64,000 nt of DNA from Prorocentrum cordatum (GCA_963575745.1 CAUYUJ010001758.1:220175-284174); one strand, 5' to 3'. Positions 31,746 to 42,109 are shown, counted from the stretch's first letter. Numbers and translations are program-made. Notes: generated by a model from the letters alone, not told the origin.

Positions 31746-32718
31746 GATGGAGGAGGAAGAGGGGGGAGGAGGAAGGAGCGCAGGATGAGGTCAGGAGGTT
31801 CTTGGACGCGTTGGGATGCCTTTTTCTTTTTCCCTCGGGCCTCAAGAGGCGTCCGGAGGCCTCCGAAAGCCTCTGCGGGAATCCCCGCGGGGACTTTTGG
31901 GGACCTCTGGGAGCTTTGCAGGAGGAGGCATCGAGGGTCCGAGGTTATGACGTTCTCTGAGCTTAGCTGCCAGGATACGCCCGTGCTGAGGTGCATCATG
32001 TACCGTGTTCAGAACGTGCGGGTCAAATACGATGCGTGCCGGCCCAACATCTTCTCGCGCCGGACCTGCATCATCAATCTACGTGTTCCGCTCCGTGTCA
32101 ACACGCTCCAGGTTGGCCCAGATTCGCCTGTTCGGCCCATGCTCGTCTGTTCGGCCCACGGGTGTTGCATCATTGAAGTGCGCCCTCATTACTGTTCCGC
32201 CTGTGTCGAATGGCCTTCGGCCCATCCCGCCACCGTGCCTGGGTCGTAGAGCAGAAACATCTTAGAAGCCTATTGCAGGCTCTTGGGACGCCTTCTGGGG
32301 AAGCTCTTTGGAGATGTCTGGGGGGCCTCTTCGGGGCCTCAGAGTATCTCGAGAGCCTCATGGGGAGCTTTTTGGGGCTTGCTGTCGGTCTCGAGAGCCA
32401 TCTTGGAGGAAAGGGCTCGGAATGGAAGCTCGTGTTCCTCCTCTTGGGACCGTCTTGGGGGCCTCGTGAGGCGAGCATGCAGCCCACAATCAAATAACAT
32501 CTCATTGGTGTCCGGTGATGGTGGCATCTTGAGCGGGCTCCCCACGGCCTCCAAACCGGCCGAAGACGTCGCCGAGAGGGCAGGGACAATGGGCCATGTT
32601 GGAAATGTGGATTCCGAATCACGCTCCCGAGGCTTCTGGACAAGTCACACGGGCATTCCCGGGAACGCTCGGAAGCGCCCGTGATTCGGGGCTCCGGGCC
32701 TTGTGAAGCGTATTTACG
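31746..32718. other. Non-coding with a short CTTGGGG-type stretch
   Basis: A GGA-rich piece at 31745-31785 and a minisatellite-like stretch at 32265-32480. The remainder is unassigned. Confidence 0.45.
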
Positions 32719-33708
32719 ATGTTCAGTACGCAGAATCCGCGGGGACATGAGGACGCCCCACTTAGTGCCTACGGCATCGTTGCGGATTTGGCTCGTTCTA
32801 GGCCAGGTGGTTGTCCTCGAGCCTCGGTGCATTCGAAGCTCGCGCTCGGCCTCGCACTGGTGCTAAGCCGCTTATTATATAATGTATGCGTACGCGTCCC
32901 ATCCCCAGCCTTCCTGAGGTGTTTGAATGGCGTGTACATGAGACTGCACCGGAGGATTTTCAATGCCCCGAGGTACGGCAAGGACATCATCGATTTAGAG
33001 TTCCGGCGGAAGTTTTCTATCCCGAGCCTTGACTGTATAGTTGTAAGGAAGAGGCTGAAATATCTAAAGTGTTTACTCGCTCATGGGCCCCCTGTTCTGC
33101 TAGCACTGCTAGCGCAGAAAAGTGCGAAAGGACAGTGCATGCCCTGGACTGCGCAAATACTGCGTGACATGCGCCTGCTGAGAGAGCGCGTGTTGTATGA
33201 TATGAATGACCCTGTCAAGGATTGGCAGAGTTGGTGCAGGGCCATTGCCTCCCCGAAGTGGGAGCAGGCGGTCGATGCATTGTTTTTCACATATTCGGTG
33301 CTTGATTATGTTGCGTCCTGCGAGCCCGTTGTCCAGTTGTATGCGTGCTCGCAGTGTGAGGCGACGTTCTGCAACGAGAAAGCCAAAGAGCAGCATGAAC
33401 GCACCAAGCACCAGATGCGGAGCCCGATGCGTGCATACGCGTTCGGCGATGGAAGGTGCCGCGCACGCAATACTCAGTTGTCGTGCAGGTGGATGCTTTT
33501 GCGACGCTTGTGCGACAAGCGGAGGACCAGGTGTTGTGACGCACCGCTGGCGTCGACGGTCGAGCCATTGAGCGCTTCGGCGGTGGTCGCACTTGAGGGG
33601 GCAGACAAAGCCGAGCGCGCCAAGGCTAGGCGTGCAGGCCACACTCAGATCCGCTCCAAGGCTCCAGCCGTTCGAGACGGGAAGATGGGGGGGAGGTTCA
33701 GCAGCTAG
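32719..33708 (+). pseudogene. LINE relic, 3' part: thumb and C2H2 zinc finger
   Basis: The 329-codon frame begins without a LINE start and reads HSKLALGLALVLSRLLYNVC, then AFLRCLNGVYMRLHRRIFNA. This is the region after the RT palm in dinoflagellate LINEs, where a Leu-rich helix precedes VYMRxxRRI. YACSQCEATFCNEKAKEQHE then RTKH at about 209-232 is a classical C2H2 finger (C-x2-C-x12-H-x4-H). Palm motifs are absent, so the copy is 5'-truncated near 32700. The frame is intact to a TAG at 33706-33708. Lower GC than the neighbouring exons. Confidence 0.75.
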
Positions 33709-34303
33709 GCGCAACACTGTATAGTATAACGGATGCGGCTGCGCTTCCCCGGTCGTTCTAGACCAGCGCGGGGGCGCTGAACGCTACGACAAGACTCTAT
33801 ACTTGCAGCATTCATTGAGACATCCTGCGGATATCCTCGGTGCAAAAAAAGTTCTAGGCCAGGCCTCGTGGTCGAGGCATCATCGAAAGATCGATCCCTC
33901 GCTCTTGGCGGATGATCCTCTGCTTTCTTTACGAATCTAGCCCCGCCTAGTCCTCTAAAGGCCTGCAAGGCCGTTTCTCCCTTCTCCACCTCTTCCTCCC
34001 CCCCCCGTCCCAGTCCTCCCTCCAGGGGGAAGAGAGGGATGGGGGGATCATAGACAAGGGGGAAAGGAGGGATTAATATTCAGAAGCTCTCCGCCAAGCA
34101 GGGCGGACACAAGTACTGCTGTAACTCTTTGTGGCCCCATACAACAAAAGGGGGGCCAGACGGCGCTGAGGTTCTCGACGTCCGATCCTGCCGAGTCGAT
34201 ACGATCCTCCTTCCTCCCTCATTCGCCGCCTCCGTCGCCTTCGTCGTCCTCGTATTCGCCTTCGTCTTCGTGGCCGCCGCCAACGTGTTCGTCGTCTTCG
34301 CCG

Positions 34304-34341
<38 letters not shown>

Positions 34342-34499
34342 GCCTCTGCAGTCGTCCTCGCCGCTGTCGCCGCCACCAACGTCGTCGTCGTCTTCGCCGT
34401 CGTCGTCGTCGTCGTCATCGTTGTCGTCGTCCTTACCGTTGTCACCGCCGCCGTCGTCGTCTCCCGACGCCCCCTGGAGCCCTCGGGCCCCCGCCGCAG
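33709..34499. other. Non-coding, ending in a (GTC)n tract
   Basis: 33709-34200 is mixed. 34225-34455 is imperfect GTC triplets. Confidence 0.6.
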
Positions 34500-34601
34500 G
34501 GTGGCCCTGCTCCGCTTTCACGACGACTGCCTGGCGCCCTTCCGGCAGCTGCGCGACAGGGGGGCCATCGGGCGCGACATCAAGGACGGCAGGGGGAGCA
34601 G
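34500..34601 (+). CDS. Exon candidate with good splice sites
   Basis: Acceptor cgccgcag|ggtggc and canonical donor gagcag|gtgaag. The frame reads VALLRFHDDCLAPFRQLRDR and continues GAIGRDIKDGRGS. It is mixed, globular-looking sequence with GC-ending codons. It enters with one base and leaves with two, so flanking exons must match. No domain recognised. Confidence 0.5.
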
Positions 34602-34930
34602 GTGAAGGAGGGGAGGACAACGGCAGGGATGGGGGAGGCGGGGGAGGGGAGCCGCAGGGAGGAGGAGGCGATGGGGGAGGAGGAGGAGGAGGAGGAGGAG
34701 GAGGAGGAAGAGGAGGAGGAGGAGGAGGATCAAGAAGGAGGAGGAGGAGGAGGAGGAGGAGGAAAATGGTGGTGAGGAACATGTGGTGGGGGAGGGTTGG
34801 ACGTAGGAGATGACAAGGCGGAGGAGGCGGCAGGGATGGGGAGGAGGAGGAAGAGGAAGAGGAGGAGGAAGAGGAAGAGGAGGCGGATGGAGGAGGAGGA
34901 GGAGGAGGAGGAAACGCCAGCGTCGATGCA
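34602..34930. repeat. (GGA)n tracts
   Basis: GGA/GGC triplets from 34602 to 34920 with short interruptions, starting directly after an exon donor. Confidence 0.9.
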
Positions 34931-35094
34931 GGCCTGGGCGATTTCGTTTCTCCAGCTTTGCGCTGGATGCCCCTTGAGGTATCAGCTGCGCTCCAGCAGC
35001 CCTCAATCAGGAGTCGCAGTAAACAGCGAACACCTAAACGAACAAGACATACATGTCAGGATCACTGCCCAGGTTGGCCTCGGCTTGTTCATTT

Positions 35095-35134
35095 GTTGTT
35101 GGTGTTGTTGTTGTGGTTGTGGTTGTGGTTGTGG

Positions 35135-35194
<60 letters not shown>

Positions 35195-35200
35195 AACATT
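35095..35200. repeat. (TTG)n microsatellite
   Basis: About 100 bases of ttg with gtg and atg variants. A second, purer (TTG)n lies at 36058-36136. Confidence 0.95.
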
Positions 35201-36057
35201 ATTACTTCTAAAGAATAATTATTGTTGGGACCCCTGGTGCACGGCCCCCTCGCCGCGCCTAGGCCGCAGCCATGTTTTCATCATTTTCGTGAGGAAGTCT
35301 CTGGCAAAACGGGTTGGTCCGGATTCGGTTGTTTTGTTACGGGCGGTTTTCCCTTTGCAAAAAATAAGGCAAAGTGGACATTTCTTGTTCAAACATAACC
35401 AAACTTCAAGAATCCCTTGCAAAAAATAAGGTAAAGTGGACATTCGCGCGCGCAAGACGAAATCCTTCCAAAACCTTAGCGTTCGTAGCGAATTTAACAT
35501 AAAAACATCAAAAAAACCAATGGTTTTTCAAAAAAAGTGTGTCAACATTTCATCCCGCGCGCTCTTGCGGATTTGTAGGAAACCCAACACTTTTTAAACA
35601 TTTCTGTCACACGGGCTTTTGCGAGCAACTTTTTCACGTGCTTCGAACTTCTCCAACAACGGTTGCGCACCTGCCAGGGCCATCATCCCTGTCAAATAAT
35701 ACCATGCGGGACACATTCGGTTTCCTATTCTAGCGTCAGGAACACGTTACCACCAAAAACCAGTACAGGTGTCCAGTGTTGGAACAGGGGGAAAAGTCGT
35801 ATACTAAGCTAGCGTCCAGAAAATGTTACCACAACAAGTCACTGTACCCATGCGCCAGTGTAGTAGCCACGGTCGTCCGCAGGCCACGAAGTGAAGTGTC
35901 CGAACGTCATAGGGCGGGAAGCTGGGTGTGGGTGGTGGCGAAGAGTCGTTTGGAAATGTGGTAGAGCTTGAACCGGCCCCCCCACAAAGTGGGGGTATTG
36001 GCGGGCGTCGTATGAAAACCCTGGCACTGGTGAGAACGGAGTGTCCCCACGTGCTAG
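35201..36057. other. Lower-GC non-coding DNA with a 32-base direct repeat
   Basis: cccttgcaaaaaataaggc-aaagtggacatt occurs at 35351-35383 and again, with one change, at 35413-35444. No coding sequence seen. Confidence 0.55.
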
Positions 36058-36085
36058 TAATTGTTGTTGTTGTTGTTGTTGTTGC

Positions 36086-36136
<51 letters not shown>

Positions 36137-36525
36137 GTCGTTGTGTTCATTGGCGTCTGGCGTTCCACCCTCCAGCTGCAAATGCTCCTCCATAACAAAA
36201 CGTTGAGGATCTTAGAGCCCCGGGGCCCGCCTGAGTCCATCCGAAGGCTCCCTAGAGCAGTGCTGGGGCCGTTGCTTCTTCCTCCCCCTTCTCCTTCTCA
36301 TCATCCCCTCCTCTCCCTCACACCCGTTCTCGTTCATCACTGTCTCCGATTGTTCTTTGGCCTCGTCCTCATCTGCATCTTCGCCTGCTGCTGCCACTGG
36401 CGCTCCTTCCTTTCACGAGGAGGAGGAGGAGGAGGAGGAGGAGGGGGAGGAGGAGGAGGAGGAGGAGGAGGAGGAGGAGGAGGAGGAGGAGGGAAGAGGA
36501 GGAGGAGGGGGAGGAGCTCCTCAGG
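36058..36525. repeat. (TTG)n and (GGA)n tracts with linker
   Basis: (TTG)n at 36058-36136, a mixed linker, then (GGA)n at 36418-36520. Confidence 0.9.
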
Positions 36526-37330
36526 CATGAGTAATTTCTTAGACTTGCTGCGAACCCCTTCGGATTACCAGAACATCCGAGGGATTCCTTTGCATCCCAT
36601 TGGAATTCCAAGGATTTGTTTCGAATCTGGGGAATCATCAGGATCCCTGAGATTTCCCTAAGTCCATCGGACGAATACGTAAGAAATTCCAGAAGCAACT
36701 ACAGAGTTACCGAGGACTCCCTAGCATTCTGAAAGATTCCTTAGGGTGGGCCGCACGGGCTCGGCGTACGGATTCGCATTACCTTCGGAGAATTCCCATG
36801 AGTTCCTTCTTATTGTTCACGTAATTCCGAAGGATTCTAGGTGGTCCCATGAGCTATTCGGAAAGCCTTAGGGTTAATAGGGATTCCCTTGGTTCCTGAT
36901 GATGCCTTAGCGTCCTAAGTATTCCTGAGAATTTTCAGGATCCTTGAAGACTCTTTGGGTCCATCAGACATCTAAGGACAGCCTGAGGACCATTTGGACT
37001 TCCGAATGATTTCTCCGCATTTCTTTGGGTTCCTTGGGGTGCGACGAACGGGCTCAGCGTACGGACAACTGAGCATTCCTTTAAACTTGTAAGGATCCCG
37101 ATTGAGTCCTAATGAGTCTGAGTACTCCCTATAGTATCGGAAGCCCATCGGATTCTTTGGGGTCCTCAGGATCCCTGTGGATTCCGTCGGTTCATCGGAA
37201 TACCCAGGACATCCTCCCCAGTAGTCTGGAGGATTCGGAAGACTTCCTTCGTAGTCCGAAGGATCCACTGGGGGGGGGGGCCTCAGGCGGGGGGGCGGGT
37301 TGCGAACGGGCTCGGCGCGCGGAGTCGCAT
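36526..37330. repeat. Degenerate TCC-GGAT minisatellite with a 270-295-base higher-order period
   Basis: Many words of tccgaaggattccttgg type. The landmark acgggctcggcgtacgga appears near 36750, 37049 and (diverged) 37308, each followed by a different filler. Confidence 0.65.
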
Positions 37331-37440
37331 TGGCCCCTGGGTATTCCCAGGCTTTCCGTCGGATCCCCAGTAACCCCTAAGGGTTGTGGGGCATTTCGAT
37401 GAATGACAGCGAGTTCCTTGGATTGCATCGTATTTTCTCT

Positions 37441-37550
37441 GAAACGTCGACCCCCAGAGGTCTGGACCCCCTCCCCGGGACCGGTCTGTCGTCCCGACTC
37501 GTTCGTCTGACAAGCCCGAGGCCCGCTGCGGGCCCCCGCAGGCCGAACAT
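37441..37550 (-). mobile_element. Family D element, copy 4 (reverse)
   Basis: Reads gacccccagaggtctggacc, ccccgggaccggtctg and gcgggcccccgcaggccgaa: the reverse complement of the D core. It is truncated against a (GA)n tract at 37552-37710. Confidence 0.7.
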
Positions 37551-37551
37551 G

Positions 37552-37583
<32 letters not shown>

Positions 37584-37596
37584 AAACAAAAAAAAG

Positions 37597-37670
<74 letters not shown>

Positions 37671-37677
37671 GAGAGAA

Positions 37678-37709
<32 letters not shown>

Positions 37710-37710
37710 G
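37552..37710. repeat. (GA)n microsatellite
   Basis: gagaga with aaagaaa interruptions. Confidence 0.97.
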
Positions 37711-37788
37711 CCTGCCGTCGCGAGTTGCTCGCAGCCCGAGGGGGTCTGGGATCCCAGGGCCCCGCCCCCGCCGCGCCCGGCGGGGACG

Positions 37789-37884
37789 ATGGCGGTCTCC
37801 ACGGCCAGCCGCACCTGGCGCACGCCGCGCGCGCTGCCGGGCGCCGGCCGCGAGGGGCCCTCGGGCCTCGCGGCCTCGGGCCAG
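37789..37884 (+). CDS. Exon candidate before family N intron
   Basis: Open frame MAVSTASRTWRTPRALPGAG followed by REGPSGLAASGQ; 32 codons from the ATG to cggg-ccag. The true 5' limit is unknown. The frame resumes in phase after the family N element at 38067. The minus strand is also open here, so the strand call rests on the splice sites. Confidence 0.4.
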
Positions 37885-38066
37885 GCGATCACCACCCACC
37901 AAACCACCCCAACCCAACCCGAAGGCCTCAATCTGCCCTCCATTTCCAGTGGGGGGGGGGTCGGGGAACATCGAAAAAACACGTGGAACCAGTACCCCCC
38001 CCAACCCGAAATTCGGGTCAAAGTCGGGTCTTCGGGTTGGGTTGGGGTGGTTTGGTAGGTAGTCAG
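37885..38066 (+). mobile_element. Family N inverted-repeat element forming a GC-AG intron (introner candidate)
   Basis: The terminal arms of about 35 bases (accaaaccaccccaaccca... from 37890; its complement ending near 38064) are nearly perfect. The word caggcga occurs on both sides (37882-37888 and 38064-38070) and looks like a target-site duplication. It places AG|GC at the left exon edge and AG|G at the right. Removing it joins two open frames without a shift. Confidence 0.6.
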
Positions 38067-38157
38067 GCGAGCCTGGCGCGGCCCCGGCGGGTCGCGGCGC
38101 CGAGGGCCCTGCACGAGCGGCGGCCCCCGCGGGGCGCACGAAGCAGCACAGCAGTTC
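38067..38157 (+). CDS. Exon candidate after family N intron
   Basis: The frame continues ASLARPRRVAAPRALHERRP and then PRGARSS up to the left edge of a family H element. It is Arg/Pro-rich, so the protein likelihood is modest; the main support is the shared phase with 37789-37884. Confidence 0.35.
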
Positions 38158-38363
38158 GGGTTCGGGCCGGGCGAAAGGGGGGGGATTGGGAAAGTGGGGG
38201 TTACGAGATTTGCTGTATGCAGCTGGTTTCGGCCTCACCGAGGGGCCCAGTCCCCGAGACGCAGCCGCCTCCGGCGCCGGGCGGCGCCGGGAAAGTCAGC
38301 TGCGTGAGCTGATTCTCACCCACCCCCCCCTTTGCTATCCCCCCCTTTCGCCCGACCCGATGG
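38158..38363 (+). mobile_element. Family H element, copy 2, flanked by a 26-base direct repeat
   Basis: Terminal inverted repeats: gggccgggcgaaaggggggg on the left and the complement in ccccccctttcgcccgaccc on the right. The word gcgcacgaagcagcacagca lies directly left (about 38134-38160) and, with one change, directly right (about 38364-38390). Confidence 0.7.
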
Positions 38364-38379
38364 GCGCACAAAGCAGCAC

Positions 38380-38830
38380 AGCAGTTCTGGTGCAGGCAGT
38401 GGCGCAGCGTCCCGGCTTGCCCACAGAGGATGTCCTGAGAGTCTTCTGTGTGGTCTGCGCGAGATGTTCTCAGAGCCGTTCTGGCCGAGATGTTATCTTG
38501 TTCAAGCATCTCGGGCGTATGTTCTAAGAACAGTGCTTTTGTTCTTAGACGATGCTTGGGTTCTAAGGACATGTCGTGGTAGGCCTCTACGAATGCCGGG
38601 GCGGTCGGTCCCTGCTCAAGTTTTGCCGATCGGCGCGGGCCATCGAATCTCCCCCTTGCCCTCCCCCCCATGGAGTAGATCTTTGCTGTTGTTGGCGCCC
38701 GTTTCAGGCAGTTGGAGTCTCCCCCCAGAGGACGCACGGTTCGAAACAGTCGCGCTAAACAGGTCCGGAGCCAGAATTTCCCCCCTCCCTCTTCCTCTCA
38801 ATGTCGAAACGCCGATTAAGAAAACGTTAA
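38380..38830 (+). repeat. Families F and G in tandem, copy 2/3
   Basis: F (38380-38625) contains ttctaaggacatgtcgtggt, gaatgccggggcggtcggtc and ctgctcaag. It joins G (38624-38830), starting gccgatcggcgcgggcc and ending tgtcgaaacgccgatt. Confidence 0.75.
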
Positions 38831-39589
38831 TTTGGGAGGTCAAGTTCTGACTTTGCCCTGGTCCGAGAGCTGGCTGAATCCGGCTTCTTCCCGCTGGATC
38901 CAGCCTGATCCCGCTGAGTCTGCGGCCGAATCCCGCCTAGTCCGCGGCTAAATCTGGCGTAGCAGCTCCACAATGGGGCTTCATCCTCGTGAACCCTTCC
39001 GACGAAGACCTCCCAGTCGTTGCCTCCGAACATGCCCGTGCCCTGACCTTCCAGAGAGCTCGGCAAAGAGCCTACCAGAGCGGCCCCCGCCGTGGGCGAA
39101 AAGCACACCCATGGGTTTACCTTCCAGAGAGCTCGGCGAAGGGCCCTCCAGACCTGGAGACGTGTCTGGGCTGCTTCGGGCCTCGAGTGGAGAGTTTCGA
39201 AGCAAAAGTCCTGGTGCTATGTTTTGGTCCTCCTGGATGGCCATGGGACCTGTCTGGGTTGCTTCGGGCCTCGAGTGGAGTTTCGAAACAAAGTCTTGGT
39301 GCTATGTATTAGCCCTCCTGGAAGGCCAGGGCATCCGCGGCCTCGCGTCTTGCTCGGCGCCGCCGTCCCCTGAGATCTGGGCGCTGCGATTTTTTCATAC
39401 TGGGCGTTTCGGGCGCTTTCGCCCGTTTCGGACGTCTTCGCCCAGTGTCGGGCCTTTGGGACAGTCACAGATCGACCTGGCTCGAAAAATGCAGCAGAAA
39501 GAGGGGTTCCGAGGCTCTGGTCGTGAGGTTTCGTGGTTGCAGTTGTCGCTGCGTTGCTGGATCTCAAGAGTCCACGGCCTCGCCCCTCG
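38831..39589. other. No clear gene; a roughly 85-100-base duplicated segment
   Basis: Segments with cgggcctcgagtggag, ttcgaaacaaagtcttggtg and tatgttt recur near 39178-39230 and 39268-39310. Copies of ccttccagagagctcggc lie near 39046 and 39120. Confidence 0.4.
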
Positions 39590-39755
39590 GGTCATGAACA
39601 AGTCACGGCGGGAGGCTTTTGGCTGGTTTCGGCCTCCCGGGGCGCTTACCCGGCCTCGGGACCGTCAAAAACGGACTGGGGCTGAGGAGCCGGTCTCGGG
39701 GACTTCGGGGCGGACTTTATGAACAAATCATGACGTCGGGGGTCTGGGTTTCCGC
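39590..39755 (+). mobile_element. Family D element, copy 5
   Basis: Left end gtcatgaacaagtcacggcg, right end ttatgaacaaatcatgacgt: the same near-direct terminal repeats as copy 2, but with aac in place of aaa in both ends. Confidence 0.8.
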
Positions 39756-39756
39756 G

Positions 39757-39905
39757 GCCTCGCGTGCTGGGCCCCTGGGCCGCGACCCCGCGGATATGGG
39801 GCGTTTTTGTTCGCGGCTGCCCCCTGCGCGGAACGTATTCGTGCGGCCGCGCATCCGCAGGATCGCGTCCAGCGATGGTGCGGATGCGGACGTTTTCGCC
39901 ACTCC
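39757..39905. mobile_element. Family K foldback element, copy 1
   Basis: ccgcggcctcgcgtgctggg, cgcgaccccgcggatatggg, then ggaacgtattcgtgcggccg and gatcgcgtccagcgatggtg. Left and right halves are partly complementary. Copy 2 at 43397-43565 has the same order. Confidence 0.65.
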
Positions 39906-39914
39906 CAGAGATCC

Positions 39915-40076
39915 GATGTCGTGATTTTTTATATACGGGGTCCCCGGAAGTCTCGAACCATTTTCGAGGACCAGTTTTTCAGTCTGAGTCGTTTTTTGAC
40001 AGTCTTGGGAGCCGGCGAGGGCCCCTAGAGGCCGAAAACAGCGACAAACTTCCGTCTTTGATTTGCTCAATGCGTT
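39915..40076 (-). mobile_element. Family D element, copy 6 (reverse)
   Basis: Reverse complement of the D core: gtcgtgattttttatatacg, ggaccagtttttcagtctga, gagggcccctagaggccgaa. It ends about 35 bases before an exon candidate. Confidence 0.75.
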
Positions 40077-40110
40077 GGATCCTTTGGGGACGTTTTCGCC
40101 GCTCGGGAAG

Positions 40111-40260
40111 GCCCGTCCACGCGGACGAGCGCTGCTGCCACGCCCGTAACCTGCTGGGCGAGCCTGGCGAGCGGGCGCCGCTGCTGACGCGGCCGCGGGG
40201 GGGCTGCTGCTGGGGCGCGTGCGGCGGTGCGCTGCGGGTGCTGGGCGACTGCCGCGGCAG
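40111..40260 (+). CDS. Exon candidate, Cys-rich
   Basis: Acceptor cgggaag|gccc and possible GC donor ggcag|gcgtgc. The frame reads PVHADERCCHARNLLGEPGE and continues RAPLLTRPRGGCCWGACGGA and LRVLGDCRG. It has seven Cys in 50 residues. No zinc-binding pattern that I can name. Confidence 0.42.
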
Positions 40261-40612
40261 GCGTGCCTGCCTGCCCCTGAGATCCTGGCGCTTAGATTCA
40301 AGTCGGGCCATGTCACTCTACAGGAGGGGTATTCAAGAGTAGGAACATATCAGGGGGGTTCTCGTGCCCTTCTGTTTATCTTGGAGTACGTCTGACTATT
40401 GTTAACGTTTCTTCCAGAACCCGCCTGTAGGAGGACATGCCTGGCCTAAGTCTAGATCTTTGTGAGCCGGGCGCGTTTTCGCATGTTTTCGGTCCCTAGG
40501 GCCATCGCAGAGCAGTGCGGCTCGAAAAAGGGCGCAGAAGGGTTGTGTCCATGGCTCTGGCCTTGATTTTCTGGCGATGTCTCAATCTTTTTGGCACGCC
40601 GGATCTCCGGAG

Positions 40613-40813
40613 GGACACGCCCGCAGCAGGCACACGTGCCGCACCGACAGCGGCTCGCCCGTGCTCCTGAACGATTCCATGAGCTGCCTGCAGCTCTCGG
40701 GCGCGTTCCCGGGCTGCTGCGGCGTGGGGCGGCGGGGGCTGACGCCGGCCGCGCTGAACCGCGTTCTCTTCGAGCTGCGCACCGACGCCTCCTCGCCGCG
40801 GCACGTCGCGCAG
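40613..40813 (+). CDS. Exon candidate, 67 codons, phase 0 at both ends
   Basis: Acceptor tctccggag|gga and donor gcgcag|gtcggg. It reads GHARSRHTCRTDSGSPVLLN, DSMSCLQLSGAFPGCCGVGR and RGLTPAALNRVLFELRTDAS before HVAQ. The composition is clearly protein-like. It joins in phase to 41365-41526 and then 43843-43986. Confidence 0.55.
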
Positions 40814-41014
40814 GTCGGGCTGGCGAGGCTCGGCGAGGAGGAGGAGGTCCATCGAGAGGAAACGAGCCCCTACCCCTCGTAGCACGATGAAGACGTGGCC
40901 TCGCTGAGGTCCCCGTCTTCGCATCCGGGATCATTACTTCAGACGGTTTGGTCTGATACAATTGCAGGAAAAGACCCCCCATCCCTAATGTTTTTGGCCC
41001 TCCAAATTTCCAGT

Positions 41015-41165
41015 GGAAGCCCATGCTAAGAAACACCCAGCTTGCCTCCAGGGTGCCCTGGGTTCTGCTATGGAATGCGTGACGCTCCCACACCCAAAAT
41101 CGATGTACGTCCTGGGGTCTCAGGGTTGGGTTTCTTGTGGAAGGTTTCTTGTGGTCGAGCTCCTG
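41015..41165 (+). repeat. Family M repeat, copy 1
   Basis: gaagcccatgctaagaaac, cttgcctccagggtg, cctggggtctcagggttggg and tttcttgtggaaggtttctt. The second copy, at 41920-42085, lies on the other side of an exon and a GAC tract. Confidence 0.8.
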
Positions 41166-41195
41166 CTGTAGGTTGCTTTCCAAAGGGTCAGGGGT

Positions 41196-41336
41196 CGACC
41201 CCCGAGGTCTGGACCCCTTCCCCGGGACCGGCTCTTCATCCTGAGTCGTTTTTGGACGGTCCCGAGGCCAGGCGAGGGCCCCCAGAGGCCGAAGATGGCG
41301 AAAAGCCTCCCGCCGTGATTGCTCCACAGCGCGAGG
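41196..41336 (-). mobile_element. Family D element, copy 7 (reverse)
   Basis: gacccccgaggtctggaccc, ccccgggaccggctcttcat, gagggcccccagaggccgaa and gaaaagcctcccgccgtgat. It ends about 30 bases before the acceptor of the next exon candidate. Confidence 0.8.
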
Positions 41337-41364
41337 GGGTCCTGTTTTTTTTGGCAGATCGGAG

Positions 41365-41526
41365 GTCGCCGCCGCCGGCCTGCTCGACGAGCACACGCCG
41401 CTGCTCGCGGCGCTGCTCTGCGCCGGCTCCGGCGAGGTGCAGAGCACCGGCGGGCCGCTGGAGGTGCTGGCGCCCGGCGCGGGGAGCCCGGGGCTGGTGC
41501 AGCGCCTCGAGGACTGGTGCCCAGAG
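41365..41526 (+). CDS. Exon candidate, 54 codons, phase 0
   Basis: A T-tract and gcag precede cggag|gtc. It reads VAAAGLLDEHTPLLAALLCA, GSGEVQSTGGPLEVLAPGAG and SPGLVQRLEDWCPE. The sequence then becomes (GAC)n at once; a GA donor (cagag|gacgac) fits the phase. The Asp run in the long open frame beyond is a microsatellite, not protein. Confidence 0.55.
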
Positions 41527-41844
41527 GACGACGACGACGACGAGGAGGACGACGACGAGGTCGAGGACGACGACGACGACGAGGACAACGAGGACGAGGA
41601 CGACGACGACGACGACGACGACGAAGACGACAACGACGACGACGAGGACGACGACGACGAGGACGACGACGACGAGGACGAGGACGAGGACGAGGAGGAC
41701 GGCGACGACGACGAGGACGACGACGAGAACGACGACGACGACGAGGACGAGGACGACGAGGACGAGGACGAGGACGAGGAGGACGGTGACGACGACGAGG
41801 ACGACGACGAGAACGATGACGACGAGAACGACGACGACGACGAG

Positions 41845-41877
<33 letters not shown>

Positions 41878-41905
41878 GACGAGGACGAGGAGGACGGCGA
41901 CGACG
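41527..41905. repeat. (GAC)n microsatellite
   Basis: About 380 bases of gac with gag and aac variants, starting at an exon edge, as the (GTC)n tract at 10538 does. Confidence 0.95.
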
Positions 41906-41919
41906 ATGCCGCTACTTGG

Positions 41920-42085
41920 AGGCCCATGCCAAGAAATACCCCGTTTGCCTCCAGGGTGTGCTGGGTTTCTTGGGTTTCGATGGTTTTGCTGTGGAAGGCG
42001 CGACGATCCCACACCAAGAACCAATGGACGTCCTGGGGTCTCACGGTTGGGTTTCTTGTGGAAGGTTTTTTGTGGTCTGGCCTCA
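41920..42085 (+). repeat. Family M repeat, copy 2
   Basis: ggaggcccatgccaagaaat, tttgcctccagggtg, gtcctggggtctcacggttg and gtggaaggttttttgtggtc. Confidence 0.8.
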
Positions 42086-42109
42086 TTTGTACCCTCTCGC
42101 CTCGACTCA

